From Tatumella saanichensis (GTDB lineage: Bacteria > Pseudomonadota > Gammaproteobacteria > Enterobacterales > Enterobacteriaceae): DNA of 64,000 nt. This document shows, one piece after another, positions 38,946-48,374 of the stretch. How positions within the stretch are numbered: the stretch's first letter is position 1; each line of letters starts with the position of its first letter. Below the pieces are notes generated by a model that was given only the letters and a program-made list of their open reading frames with translations, was not told where the DNA came from and searched no databases. The position numbers were made by a program, and so were the translations under genes. The DNA lies in contig NZ_ATMI01000013.1 of the NCBI RefSeq assembly GCF_000439375.1, forward strand, positions 1-64,000, read 5' to 3'.

Positions 38946-41735
38946 ATGACCCATCTTCATCCCCAACTATTAACGCCATTACCCCTCGCCTGTGGCACTA
39001 CACTTAAAAATCGTTTAGTGATGGCCCCAATGACCACCTGTTCCGGCTTTTACGATGGCAGTGTGACCATCGAGTTGGTGGAATACTACCGCCAGCGCGC
39101 CAAGGATGCTGCTGCAGTGATTGTTGAATGTGCGTTTGTTGAAGATAACGGTCCGGCGTTTCCCGGTGCTATCGGCATTGACAGTGATTATAAAGTGGAG
39201 GGGCTGACCAAAATTGCCGACGCAGTGAAAGGACAGGGCGCTAAAGCGATTTTACAGATATACCATGGCGGTCGCATGAGTGAACCGTTGCTGATTGGCG
39301 GTCGTCAGCCGGTGGCACCCAGTGCCATTGCCATCCCCCGTGAAGGTGCAGTGACGCCACGCGCCCTGGAAAACCAGGAAGTGTACGATATGGTAGAGAA
39401 ATTCGGCCAAGCGGTGCACCGAGCGATCCGAGCCGGATTTGACGGCGTGGAGATCCACGGGGCGAACACTTACCTGATCCAGCAATTCTTCTCTCCCCAT
39501 GCCAACCGCCGCGAGGATGAGTGGGGCGGTGATCGAGAAAAACGTACCCGTTTCCCACTGGCAGTGCTGGATATCACTCGCCGCAAGGCACAGCAGTATG
39601 CCGCACCGGGGTTTATTATCGGTTATCGTTTCTCCCCAGAAGAGACCGAACAACCGGGTATCCGCTTTGATGACACCCTGTTTTTGCTGGATAAACTGGC
39701 CGCCAAAGGGGTGGATTATGTCCATTTCTCGATGAACCATACCCTACGCAGTTCGCTGGTGGATACGGCTGACAGTGAACCGCTGATCGATAAATTTATG
39801 CGTGGCCGTTCCACGACACTGGCCAAGGTTCCGGTGATTGGCGTGGGCAGTGTGCTCAGCGCCGCTGACGCTGGCACGGCCTTTGATCACGGCTATGATC
39901 TGGTGGCGGTAGGCAAAGGCAGTATCGCCTATTCTGACTGGGCGCGGCAGATCCTTGACGGCAATACCCTGTCACTAGCCATCGACAGCACCCGTCGGGA
40001 AGCGCTGTTGATTCCTGAGCCGTTATGGCTGTTCCCGCAGGTGGCGGCGATGATACGAGACAGCCGCTTGTCAGGCGGGAAGTTTGCCGCTGGCCTCTAT
40101 TCTGAAACGATTCAGGACGAATACGGCGAGTGCTGTCTAACGGTCACTTTGGCAGAAGATCGCATTACCGATCTACAGATGGAGACGGCACAACCGGCGG
40201 ATATCGAATTTACCACCCACTTTAACGTCCTGCGCGACCGGATACTGGAAGCCAACAGCCCTTATGTCGATGCCGTCACCGGGGCGACGACCCAGAGTGA
40301 AGCGGTGAAAAAAGGGGTAGCCAAAGTGCTGATGGCATCGGCCAGACAGCGCCAACAGCAGGAAGGCGCTGACAGTGCTGCGGCCCCACACTACGATGTG
40401 GTGGTGGTGGGCTGTGGCGGAGCCGGGCTGACCGCCGCCATCCAAGCCAGTGAACAGGGTGCCAGTGTGTTGATTGTCGAAAAAATGTCGGTGCCCGGCG
40501 GTAACACGCTCAAAGCCTCGGTGGGGATGAATGCGGCAGAGACCCGTTTTCAGGCGCTGAAAGGGATTAGCGACAGCAAAGAACGCTTCTATCAGGAGAC
40601 CCTAAAAGGGGGACAGGGGAAAAATAATCCTATCTTGCTGCGTGAGTTTATCAACCAAGCCCCACTGGCCGTGGACTGGTTGGCGGAGCGTGGCATTGTG
40701 CTCAGCGATATCACTATCACCGGCGGTATGAGTATTGACCGTACCCACCGTCCGGCGGATGCTTCCGCGGTAGGTGGCTACCTGGTGAGCGGTTTATTGA
40801 AAAACGTCCATCAGCGCCCAGAGATTGACATTATCACCGACACCCGTGTCAGCCGTATCTGCTACCAGCAGGGTAACGTGACCGGCGTGGAACTTACTAA
40901 TGAATTACAAGAAAGCCAGTCTATCCACTGTCATAGCGTGATTGTGGCTACTGGCGGATTCAGTGCCAACCCGCAAATGGTAGTCAGTTATCGTCCTGAT
41001 CTGGCGGGCTTTGTTACCACTAACCACGCCGGTGCCACCGGTAGTGGCATTGCGTTACTGGAAGCCATCGGGGCCGGTACCGTGGATATGGGGGAAATCC
41101 AAATCCACCCGACCGTGGAGCAAACCACGTCCTACCTGATTTCAGAATCGGTACGGGGCGGTGGGGCGATTCTGGTCAGCCAGCAGGGTGAGCGTTTTAT
41201 CAATGAAATGGAGACCCGCGATAAAGTTTCGGCGCAGATCATTGCCTTGCCAGAGAAATCCGCGTGGATTTTGTTTGATCAGCAGGTTCGCGAGCACAAT
41301 AAAGCCATTGAAACCTATCTCTCTCGCGGCTTTGTGGTCAGTGGTGACAGCGTACAACAGTTGGCCGCCAAGCTGGAGATACCGGCCACCACTCTGCAAC
41401 AGACCCTTGAGACGTTTAACCAGGTGGTGACACAGCAGCAGCCGGACCCGTTTGGCCGTACTACCGCATTACGTCAGCCGCTGGATCAGGGGCCATTCTA
41501 TGCGATCCGCATCGCGCCGGGCGTTCACCACACCATGGGAGGCGTCACCATCAATACTGCCACCGAAGTATTGGACAAGGATAAACAGCCATTAGCGGGA
41601 GTCTTTGCCGCGGGAGAAGTGGTTGGGGGCATTCATGGCGGTAACCGCATCGGCGGTAATGCGGTGGCCGATATTGTGATCTTTGGCCGTATTGCCGGTG
41701 AGAATGCTGCCCGCCACGCCAAACAACAGGCCTAA
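38946..41735 (+). CDS. Three-domain soluble fumarate reductase: OYE-like + FMN-bind + FAD flavoprotein
   Basis: A 929-residue fusion. Residues about 1-345 are an old-yellow-enzyme-type NAD(P)H:flavin domain (APMTTCSG start; EIHGANTYLIQQFFSPHANRR holds the His-Gly-Ala-Asn active site). Residues about 365-455 are an FMN-bind domain with the flavinylation motif DAVTGAT at 442-448, so Thr448 should carry FMN by a phosphoester bond. Residues about 480-929 are a fumarate-reductase flavoprotein: the FAD motif G489-C-G-G-A-G494, IQIHPT, HHTMGG and NRIGGNA. No signal peptide is present, so it acts in the cytoplasm. This architecture is known for NADH:fumarate reductases such as the Klebsiella enzyme. 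apbE follows directly. Urocanate or another 2-enoate as substrate cannot be excluded. Confidence 0.9.
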   Translation: MTHLHPQLLTPLPLACGTTLKNRLVMAPMTTCSGFYDGSVTIELVEYYRQRAKDAAAVIVECAFVEDNGPAFPGAIGIDSDYKVEGLTKIADAVKGQGAKAILQIYHGGRMSEPLLIGGRQPVAPSAIAIPREGAVTPRALENQEVYDMVEKFGQAVHRAIRAGFDGVEIHGANTYLIQQFFSPHANRREDEWGGDREKRTRFPLAVLDITRRKAQQYAAPGFIIGYRFSPEETEQPGIRFDDTLFLLDKLAAKGVDYVHFSMNHTLRSSLVDTADSEPLIDKFMRGRSTTLAKVPVIGVGSVLSAADAGTAFDHGYDLVAVGKGSIAYSDWARQILDGNTLSLAIDSTRREALLIPEPLWLFPQVAAMIRDSRLSGGKFAAGLYSETIQDEYGECCLTVTLAEDRITDLQMETAQPADIEFTTHFNVLRDRILEANSPYVDAVTGATTQSEAVKKGVAKVLMASARQRQQQEGADSAAAPHYDVVVVGCGGAGLTAAIQASEQGASVLIVEKMSVPGGNTLKASVGMNAAETRFQALKGISDSKERFYQETLKGGQGKNNPILLREFINQAPLAVDWLAERGIVLSDITITGGMSIDRTHRPADASAVGGYLVSGLLKNVHQRPEIDIITDTRVSRICYQQGNVTGVELTNELQESQSIHCHSVIVATGGFSANPQMVVSYRPDLAGFVTTNHAGATGSGIALLEAIGAGTVDMGEIQIHPTVEQTTSYLISESVRGGGAILVSQQGERFINEMETRDKVSAQIIALPEKSAWILFDQQVREHNKAIETYLSRGFVVSGDSVQQLAAKLEIPATTLQQTLETFNQVVTQQQPDPFGRTTALRQPLDQGPFYAIRIAPGVHHTMGGVTINTATEVLDKDKQPLAGVFAAGEVVGGIHGGNRIGGNAVADIVIFGRIAGENAARHAKQQA

Positions 41736-41760
41736 GTTGTCGATCAGATCAGGAGGTGTG

Positions 41761-42726
41761 ATGTCACCGCACAGCGATAAAGTGTGTTATTCGGCAGTGA
41801 TGATGGGCACTCGCATTGAGTTGCACCTGTCAGAGCACCGTCCTGAACTGGCGACCGAGGTGTTCCGACGCATCAAATACATGGAAGATCTGCTGACCGT
41901 CAACCGACCACAGTCACAACTGATGTCGGTGAATCAGGCGGCAGGTAAGCATCCCGTCAGGGTATCTGCGCCGGTGTTCACGCTGATCGCCCGGGCGCAC
42001 CGTGCCAGCCTAGAAGGCGGTTGCTTTAATCTCGCCATCGGTCCGCTAGTACGCTGCTGGAAAATTGGTTTCAGCGGCGACCGTGTACCGCAGGCGGAGG
42101 CTCTAGCGGCACTGTTACCCCTGACCGACCCACGAGCAATAGTCTTAAATGCTGCCGATTGCTCTGTGTTTCTGACCCGTGCTGGCATGTCCGTGGATGC
42201 TGGGGCCATCGCCAAAGGATATATGGCGGACCTAATTTGTGACTATTTGGCCTCGCAGTCTGTCACTCGCGCGATGATAAACCTGGGCGGTAATATTCGG
42301 GTGATGACACCCGCCGGAGAAAGTGGCTGGAAAGTGGGGTTACAGCGGCCCTTTGGCCGCAGCGATCAACTACTGGGGGTGATTACGACTGACAACAGTT
42401 CGGTGGTTACCTCGGGTGTCTATGAACGCTATTTTGTGGCCCAGGGAAAGCACTATCACCACATCCTTGACCCACGCAGCGGCTACCCGCTGGATAATGA
42501 CCTGTTAAGTGTTACCGTGATTTCGCCATTATCCATCGATGGCGAAATCCTCAGTACTCAGTTGTATGGCATGGGGCTGGAACGGGGTTGCCTGTGGCTG
42601 ACAACCCGTCCTGATATTGACGCTATCTTTGTCACCCGCGATCGGCAGGTGGTGGTACCGGCACAGCGCCGCTTCAGTTTACAGCGGCTACCGTGGCCGG
42701 AGGGGATCACTCCCGCTCAAGGGTGA
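41761..42726 (+). CDS. apbE: FAD:protein FMN transferase (ApbE family)
   Basis: A 321-residue ApbE-type enzyme that moves FMN from FAD onto a Thr of a target flavoprotein. It shows MGTRIELHL, the SVDAGAIAKGYMADLI and INLGGNIRV segments for FAD/Mg binding, and HHILDPRSGYP with the usual Asp and Arg. It has no signal peptide or lipobox, unlike periplasmic ApbE, which fits a cytoplasmic partner. The ATG at 41761 has AGGAGG before it; the frame runs 26 codons further upstream, into the reductase gene. Located 25 bases after the reductase, whose Thr448 is the expected target. Its 3' end overlaps the convergent phosphoesterase gene by 20 bases. Confidence 0.93.
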   Translation: MSPHSDKVCYSAVMMGTRIELHLSEHRPELATEVFRRIKYMEDLLTVNRPQSQLMSVNQAAGKHPVRVSAPVFTLIARAHRASLEGGCFNLAIGPLVRCWKIGFSGDRVPQAEALAALLPLTDPRAIVLNAADCSVFLTRAGMSVDAGAIAKGYMADLICDYLASQSVTRAMINLGGNIRVMTPAGESGWKVGLQRPFGRSDQLLGVITTDNSSVVTSGVYERYFVAQGKHYHHILDPRSGYPLDNDLLSVTVISPLSIDGEILSTQLYGMGLERGCLWLTTRPDIDAIFVTRDRQVVVPAQRRFSLQRLPWPEGITPAQG

Positions 42727-43819
42727 ATAGGGTAATTTCTCCCAGATACCCGAGACGTAGGGCAAAACCGTTCCACAGTCCTGTGCCGTTACTGACATAC
42801 AGCAGCATTCTTCCCAACCGGTACTCACCGGAATAGAACCCTTGATTGGCCCGTTTAACGATTTTATCCAGTCCCGGCACCATCCCGCCGTGGGTATGGC
42901 CGGACAGTTGCAGGTCCACCCCGCGGGCTGCATTGTCACGGGCATTCACGGGGCGATGGTCCATTAGGATCACCGTATCGTCGGTGGTGACGCCCTGTAA
43001 GGCCTCATCCAGCGACGGCCCTGGCTGAGAAAAGCGCAGGGCAGCTTCATCCGTCACACCGGCCACCACGATACTTTGCTGATCACGGTAAATGCGCACC
43101 GACTGATTCATCAGCTCATGTAATCCTAACGACTCTGCTTCTTTCATCCAGCCAGCGAAATCGGCGTAATATTCATGGTTTCCGGGAATGGCATAGACAC
43201 CATCTGCCGCCATTAACTTTTTCAGTGGCGCCACATCTTGCTTACGATCTGCCACTTCACCGTCAGCGATATCACCAGTGACCAAGATCAGATCGGGATG
43301 CAGGGCATTGGTATCACGGACAATGGCCGCCATCCGATCGCCACGCAGCAAGGTACTGGCATGTAAATCGGTCAGTTGCACCAGCCGATAGCCCTCAAAG
43401 GCTGCTGGCAGTTTCTGCATTTTAACGCGCACACTCCTGACTTCGGGTACTTTAATCGCCTGCCAGACGGCGTACCCTGATACGCCTACAGAAACCAGCA
43501 ACAGTAGCGAATTAGTGGTGATATCTCCCCGTAGTGGATGGCCTATCAGGTAAGCGATGCCGCCAATAATGCCGTGTAAGATCAGTAATAGGGTAAACAG
43601 AATTTCCGCGCCAAAAAGCACGTTGAACAGCACCATAATGGGCCGAGGAAACTCGGGCGAAAACATATGGTTGAACACCAGCCGGTAGATCAGATGACAT
43701 TCCGACACCAGCAGGGTAATCACAAACAGCACAATTCTGAGTGAGACCGGTAAGGGCAGGCAGAAAATAAAGCGCCAGCCAATCACCAGCGCCATTATCG
43801 GAGAGATAAACGGTAACAC
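42707..43819 (-). CDS. Membrane-anchored metallophosphoesterase
   Basis: A 370-residue protein. Three or four N-terminal hydrophobic helices (to about residue 125) precede a calcineurin-type phosphoesterase domain with LTDLHAST, VTGDIADG, GNHEYYADF and LSGHTHGG, all metal-ligand blocks of the YkuE/YaeI/YkoQ group. Some relatives cleave UDP-2,3-diacylglucosamine or act in the envelope; the substrate here is unknown. The start is GTG at 43819, supported by AAGGAG 5 bases before it. The 3' end overlaps apbE on the other strand by 20 bases. Confidence 0.87.
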   Translation of the reverse strand: MLPFISPIMALVIGWRFIFCLPLPVSLRIVLFVITLLVSECHLIYRLVFNHMFSPEFPRPIMVLFNVLFGAEILFTLLLILHGIIGGIAYLIGHPLRGDITTNSLLLLVSVGVSGYAVWQAIKVPEVRSVRVKMQKLPAAFEGYRLVQLTDLHASTLLRGDRMAAIVRDTNALHPDLILVTGDIADGEVADRKQDVAPLKKLMAADGVYAIPGNHEYYADFAGWMKEAESLGLHELMNQSVRIYRDQQSIVVAGVTDEAALRFSQPGPSLDEALQGVTTDDTVILMDHRPVNARDNAARGVDLQLSGHTHGGMVPGLDKIVKRANQGFYSGEYRLGRMLLYVSNGTGLWNGFALRLGYLGEITLFTLERE

Positions 43820-44306
43820 GGCGACTCCTTTATTAATTCAATCTTATAACTTTAGCAGCGCATTGAGATTCGTCATCTGTGAACAGGCCGCACACCGCCA
43901 TAGTGACATGGCAATCGCTGCTGTCTCGCCCGGCATCTCTCCAAAACGCCCAGCCAGAGATGAGGTGTCGTCGGCAAGTTGTAGTCGTTGGTAAGTGGAG
44001 GCTGGCTGCCGTAAGCCGGTAGTTCTGTTGCTCACGACTGTGACAGCATCCCCCGTCATCTGCTACTAGACGCAAAATCGGGTTTGTGCAAGTCACTCAC
44101 GGCTCACGATTTTTTTACCTTAAAAATTATAATTTGTAAGTGGTGATATTTCCTATATCACCGGCGAGAAAGAACCTTTATCCTGATCAGGTAAATAAAG
44201 TATACAGACGTAAATTGTTACACTAACTAGCCTGAATTATTGTGCTGGATCACTGTCTGAAGGAGTAGTCGTAACGAAATGTCTGTTTAACACTGGTGGC
44301 ATTCGC
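43820..44306. other. Intergenic region upstream of lpxP with a 21-base palindrome
   Basis: About 490 bases. Two overlapping minus-strand ORFs (43833-44096 and 43844-44059) have no ribosome site or family resemblance, so I do not call them genes; the 71-codon one ends in a CxxC-containing stretch and is the better of the two. GGTGATAT (44142-44149) and ATATCACC (44155-44162) form a perfect dyad around 5 bases, 145 bases before lpxP, which looks like a regulator site. Confidence 0.4.
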
Positions 44307-45227
44307 ATGAAAAAAAATAATGGATTCCAACTTAGCTTTCTGAATCCTAAGTATCTCTCCTTATGGCTGGGCATCGGCATTCTACGCTGTATCGTCATGC
44401 TCCCTTATCCCCTATTACTGGCACTGGGTAAACGTCTCGGTACCTGGTCACAACCTTTTCTTAAGCGACGCAAATCGATCGCTCAGCAAAATATCCGTCT
44501 TTGCTTTCCGCAGATGTGTCAGGCGGAACAGGATAAACTCGTCCGGCAAAATTTTGAGTCCCTGGGGCTTGGCTTACTGGAAACCGGTATGGCCTGGTTT
44601 TGGTCTGACAAACGTATTCGCAAATGGTTTGATGTGTCTGGACTGGAAAATCTGCAACATGCTCAGGCCGGCAAACGCGGTGTGATGTGTGTCGGGGTTC
44701 ACTTTATGTCTCTGGAACTCGGTGGCCGCGTGATGGGCATTTGCCAGCCAATGATGGCCACCTATCGTCCGCACAATAACCCGTTGATGGAGTGGCTACA
44801 GACTCGAGGCCGTCTGCGTTCCAATAAAGCGATGATCGATCGCCGTGACTTACGCGGCATGGTCGGCCAGTTGAAACAGGGAGAAGCGGTGTGGTTTGCC
44901 CCCGATCAGGATTACGGTAGCAAAGGCAGCTCGTTTGTGCCCTTTTTTGGCGTCAAAAATGTGGCCACCACTAACGGTACCTATGTGTTATCCCGTTTGT
45001 CCCGCGCCGCTCTGTTGACCATCACTCTGGTGCGCAAAGCGGACGGTACAGGGTACCAGCTACATATCGAAGCGCCGTTACAGGACTTCCCGGCCAGCGA
45101 AATTCAGGCCGCGGAATATATGAATCAGGTGATCGAAAAAGAGATCATGCGCGCACCAGAGCAGTATATGTGGGTACATCGCCGCTTTAAAACCCGTCCG
45201 ATGGGTGAGGCACCGTTGTATACCTAA
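44307..45227 (+). CDS. lpxP: Kdo2-lipid IVA acyltransferase (LpxP-like)
   Basis: A 306-residue inner-membrane acyltransferase of lipid A synthesis. The N-terminal region has one membrane segment; the catalytic HX4E motif is His132-Glu137 in GVHFMSLELGGRVMG, followed by MATYRPHNNPLMEW and FAPDQDYGSKGSSF. The overall sequence is nearer to LpxP (palmitoleoyl transfer, cold-induced in E. coli) than to LpxL (lauroyl) by patterns such as ETGMAWFW and YMWVHRRFKTRP, though this is my reading by eye. It is a single gene with a strong terminator. Confidence 0.88.
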   Translation: MKKNNGFQLSFLNPKYLSLWLGIGILRCIVMLPYPLLLALGKRLGTWSQPFLKRRKSIAQQNIRLCFPQMCQAEQDKLVRQNFESLGLGLLETGMAWFWSDKRIRKWFDVSGLENLQHAQAGKRGVMCVGVHFMSLELGGRVMGICQPMMATYRPHNNPLMEWLQTRGRLRSNKAMIDRRDLRGMVGQLKQGEAVWFAPDQDYGSKGSSFVPFFGVKNVATTNGTYVLSRLSRAALLTITLVRKADGTGYQLHIEAPLQDFPASEIQAAEYMNQVIEKEIMRAPEQYMWVHRRFKTRPMGEAPLYT

Positions 45228-45258
45228 TCGCGTTCCTGTGTACTGATCCCCACTAAAG

Positions 45259-45283
45259 CCGGCTGATACAGCCGGTTTTTTTT
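45259..45283 (+). terminator. Terminator after lpxP
   Basis: CCGGCT (45259-45264) and AGCCGG (45270-45275) with a 5-base loop, followed by eight T. Confidence 0.92.
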
Positions 45284-45397
45284 GTCCTGAAGATCCGTTT
45301 CCCTGCATACCGGTTGCACCCGGAACATGCTACTGTCATTGGCGACAAGTGGCCGGAGTGTGACCGGTTGAGTACAACAGGGTGTTCAGGGGGCAAT

Positions 45398-46321
45398 ATG
45401 ACCGGCAAAGTCTGTGTAGTAGGATCGTTTAACCTCGATGTTGTGGCCCGTGTTTCCCGTTTTCCGGCTCCCGGTGAGTCATTGATCGCCACCGGCAGTT
45501 CATTTGGCGCGGGAGGAAAGGGGGCTAATCAGGCGCTGGCAGCGGCTTGTGCCGGAGCGGAGGTACATTTTGTCACCAAATTGGGGACCGATACCTACAG
45601 TGACTTTGCCCGCAGACATCTGCAGGCTTCGCCGATCCATTCGCTGTCCCTTCTACAGTCAGCGGATCAGCCTACCGGCAATGCGGTGATTTATGTGGCG
45701 GAGTCGACAGGTGAAAATACCGTGGCGGTGTTCCCTGGTGCCAACAATACACTGACCCGTGAAGAGATCGATGCTCTGCTACCGGTATTGAATAGCGCCG
45801 ACATTTTGCTGCTTCAACTGGAAAACAATCTGGATGCACTGCTCCACGCCATCATGCTCGCCAAGCAGGCTGGGCTGACAGTGGTGCTTAACCCAGCGCC
45901 GTATTCGCCAGCGATCAGCGAGTGGCTGCCGAAGGTAGATATCCTGACGCCGAATCAGTCTGAAGCCTCACAACTGGCGGGTGTCACCATTACCGATACA
46001 GACAGCGCAGCAGCGGCTGCTCGCAAAATCGCAGCTTTGGGGGTTCCCCAGGTGATTATTACCCTAGGTGCCCAAGGGGCTGTCCTCTACGACGGCGAAC
46101 AGGTTCAGATCCTACCTGCTTTTACGGCTCAGGTCGTGGATACGACCGGGGCTGGGGATGCCTTTAATGGGGCGCTGGTGGCGGCTTTAGCCCGAGGTGA
46201 GACGCTCTCTCGAGCCGCCACCTTTGCCGCAGCCTATGCATCGTTGGCGGTCGAACGGATGGGGGCGGCATCCATGCCAGATTACAACGAAGCCTTGCAG
46301 CGCCTCACAGAATCAGAATAA
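45398..46321 (+). CDS. Ribokinase-like PfkB sugar kinase
   Basis: A 307-residue kinase of the PfkB/ribokinase family (E. coli RbsK 309). It has VVGSFNLDVVARVSRFP at the start, the substrate motif FGAGGKGANQALA, LNPAP in the middle, and DTTGAGDAFNG with catalytic base Asp254. Ribose is the likely substrate, but related pentoses, deoxyribose or nucleosides are possible. The ATG at 45398 has GGGGG before it and fits the family start; the frame runs 28 codons further. No rbs transport genes are near. Confidence 0.87.
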   Translation: MTGKVCVVGSFNLDVVARVSRFPAPGESLIATGSSFGAGGKGANQALAAACAGAEVHFVTKLGTDTYSDFARRHLQASPIHSLSLLQSADQPTGNAVIYVAESTGENTVAVFPGANNTLTREEIDALLPVLNSADILLLQLENNLDALLHAIMLAKQAGLTVVLNPAPYSPAISEWLPKVDILTPNQSEASQLAGVTITDTDSAAAAARKIAALGVPQVIITLGAQGAVLYDGEQVQILPAFTAQVVDTTGAGDAFNGALVAALARGETLSRAATFAAAYASLAVERMGAASMPDYNEALQRLTESE

Positions 46322-46400
46322 ACCCAGCCTAGTGACGCGGACTTTAACGCCCGGTACCGCTATGCTAAAAGGCTAATCATCTGCATTGCGGGAGAGCAAC

Positions 46401-47387
46401 ATGTTACGTTTAGCCGTGGTCGGCACCCATTGGATCACCGACAGTTTTGTCAGCGCCGCCTTAGAGAGCGGGCGTTATCAGCTCAGTGCGGTCTATTCCC
46501 GCCAGTTGGCACAGGCACAGGCGTTTGCGGAAAAATACGGACAGCCGCAACTGTTCACCGATCTGACGGCGATGGCCGCGAGCGATGTGCTGGATGTGGT
46601 GTATATCGCCAGCCCGAACTCACTGCACTGTGAACAAAGCTGCCTGTTTATGCGCCACGGTAAACATGTGATCTGTGAAAAACCGCTGGCGTCTGACGCC
46701 GTTCAGGCGGAGAAGATGGTGGCTTGCGCCCGTCAGCATCAGGTGGTCTTATCCGAAGCGTTTAAAACCCCGACCCTGCCTAACTTTGCGGTATTGCGTG
46801 ACGCCCTGAGCCGCACTGGCCGGTTACGCAAAGCCTTTCTGCATTATTGCCAATACTCCTCCCGCTATCAGCGTTACTTGGATGGCGAAAACCCAAATAC
46901 CTTTAATCCCGCTTTCTCGAATGGCTCAGTGATGGACATTGGTTTTTATCCGCTGGCCACCGCTGTGGCGTTATGGGGCCAACCACATTCTGTGAAAGCG
47001 GTAGCCAGCCTGTTAGACAGCGGGGTAGATGCGCACGGTACAGTGCTGCTCGACTACGGTGATTTTGATGTCACAATTCAGCATTCCAAGGTCAGTGATT
47101 CCGTGTTGCCCAGCGAAATTCAGGGCGAGGCAGGTTCACTGGTGATTGATAAACTGTCGGATTGTGGTCGGGTTCGCTGGTACCCACGCGGCGGCAATGA
47201 ATGTGATCTGAGTGTATCGCAGCCGCAGCACCCGTTACGGGCGGAAGTCGAGGTTTTTGCTGAGCGAATACAGCAGCGGCAGATCGAGCATCCGGGCCTT
47301 GAGGTCAGCCTGATCACCGCTCGCTTACTGACTGAAATCCGCCGTCAGACCGGGGTCCATTTCCCCTCTGATCCTACGGCAGAATAA
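46401..47387 (+). CDS. Gfo/Idh/MocA family oxidoreductase (YgjR-like)
   Basis: A 328-residue NAD(P)-dependent oxidoreductase. The N-terminal Rossmann fold begins LRLAVVGTHWITDSFV, with Thr and His where most members have GxG, as in the YgjR group. CEKPLASDA carries the family Lys, and GSVMDIGFYPLATAVALWG supplies the Asp and Tyr of the active-site face. The frame opens with a TTG at 46386, but ATG 46401 with GGGAG is the better start. The substrate is unknown. It follows the ribokinase-like gene by 79 bases and may be co-transcribed. Confidence 0.84.
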   Translation: MLRLAVVGTHWITDSFVSAALESGRYQLSAVYSRQLAQAQAFAEKYGQPQLFTDLTAMAASDVLDVVYIASPNSLHCEQSCLFMRHGKHVICEKPLASDAVQAEKMVACARQHQVVLSEAFKTPTLPNFAVLRDALSRTGRLRKAFLHYCQYSSRYQRYLDGENPNTFNPAFSNGSVMDIGFYPLATAVALWGQPHSVKAVASLLDSGVDAHGTVLLDYGDFDVTIQHSKVSDSVLPSEIQGEAGSLVIDKLSDCGRVRWYPRGGNECDLSVSQPQHPLRAEVEVFAERIQQRQIEHPGLEVSLITARLLTEIRRQTGVHFPSDPTAE

Positions 47388-47393
47388 GTGTGG

Positions 47394-47417
47394 CCTCTGC
47401 TTGTTCAGCAGCAGAGG
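47394..47417. terminator. Hairpin in the convergent gap before cbl 3' end
   Basis: CCTCTGCT (47394-47401) and AGCAGAGG (47410-47417) pair over an 8-base loop and fill the 30-base gap between the two stop codons. T tracts are short, so termination is probably moderate on both strands. Confidence 0.5.
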
Positions 47418-48374
47418 TTAGATTTCAAAATCATACAACACATCACTGTGGCTGCCACTGTCCCGTACCGTCGCTTTCAGTTCTTCAACCGACAGATTCG
47501 GGTTGCACAGCATCATAAACTGCCACAGATATTCTCGCTGTAATTGCCCGCGTTTTACCGCCAACCAGACCGTGTTGGCGGAGAACAGATGACTCACGTC
47601 CAGCGCCACCACTTCATTATCGTCAGCAATCACGGCCGTTTCGGCGACGATACCAATGCCCATCCCTAGCCGTACGTAGGTTTTGACCACATCAGAATCC
47701 TGCGCACTGAGCACGATATCGGCCTGTAAACCGGCACTCTCAAACGCTTGGTCGATGGCTGAACGTCCGGTCATACCGCTACGGTAAGTGATCAACGGCC
47801 AAGCGGCCAGATGTTCCAGGGTGATGTCCTGTAAATCGGCCAGCGGATGATCAACCGGTACCAGCACTTTGTGATTCCATTTAAACCACGGTACCGCCCG
47901 CAGGGTGTCACTTTGCGACAGCACTTCTGAGGCGATACCTAAATCCGCACTGCCACTGCTGACCATATTGCGGATCTCATCAGGGGTACCCTGATTGAGT
48001 ACTAGCCGGATATTGGGATAATGTTCGCGGAACACTTTAATAATGGCAGGCAGGGTATAGCGGGCCTGAGTATGCGTAGTGGCAATCGTCAGAATACCGT
48101 CTTGTTGACTGGTAAACAGTTCACCTAAGCGCTTGGCTTTACCGGCGTCATCGAGGATCCGGCGGGCAATCGCCAGCATCTCTTTACCCGGACCGGTCAG
48201 TCCCAGCATCCTTTTACCATGACGAATAAACAGTTCGACTCCCAGCTCCTCCTCCAGCTCGCGGATATGGCGGCTGATCCCGGACTGAGAGGTGTAGAGT
48301 TTTTTCGCCACTTCAGTCAGATTGAACTGGCTCCTGGCAGCCTCTCTGATAATTCTTAGTTGCTGGAAGTTCAT
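47418..48374 (-). CDS. cbl: LysR-type sulfur regulator Cbl (CysB-like)
   Basis: A 318-residue LysR regulator. The N-terminal helix-turn-helix LTEVAKKLYTSQSGISRHIRELEEELG, the TIATTHTQARYTLP stretch and the DSDVVKTYVRLGMGIGIVAE stretch are hallmarks of the CysB/Cbl pair; the beginning MNFQQLRIIREAAR matches Cbl rather than CysB. Cbl activates genes for taurine and alkanesulfonate use when sulfate is scarce. It diverges from a transport and monooxygenase cluster with a shared 300-base gap, so it probably regulates these genes. The frame reaches a GTG at 48383; the ATG at 48374 equals the family start. Confidence 0.87.
   Translation of the reverse strand: MNFQQLRIIREAARSQFNLTEVAKKLYTSQSGISRHIRELEEELGVELFIRHGKRMLGLTGPGKEMLAIARRILDDAGKAKRLGELFTSQQDGILTIATTHTQARYTLPAIIKVFREHYPNIRLVLNQGTPDEIRNMVSSGSADLGIASEVLSQSDTLRAVPWFKWNHKVLVPVDHPLADLQDITLEHLAAWPLITYRSGMTGRSAIDQAFESAGLQADIVLSAQDSDVVKTYVRLGMGIGIVAETAVIADDNEVVALDVSHLFSANTVWLAVKRGQLQREYLWQFMMLCNPNLSVEELKATVRDSGSHSDVLYDFEI

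Noticed and set aside
43833-44096. Small minus-strand genes upstream of the metallophosphoesterase
   Set aside because: Two overlapping frames of 87 and 71 codons, neither with a ribosome site or recognisable family; most likely chance.
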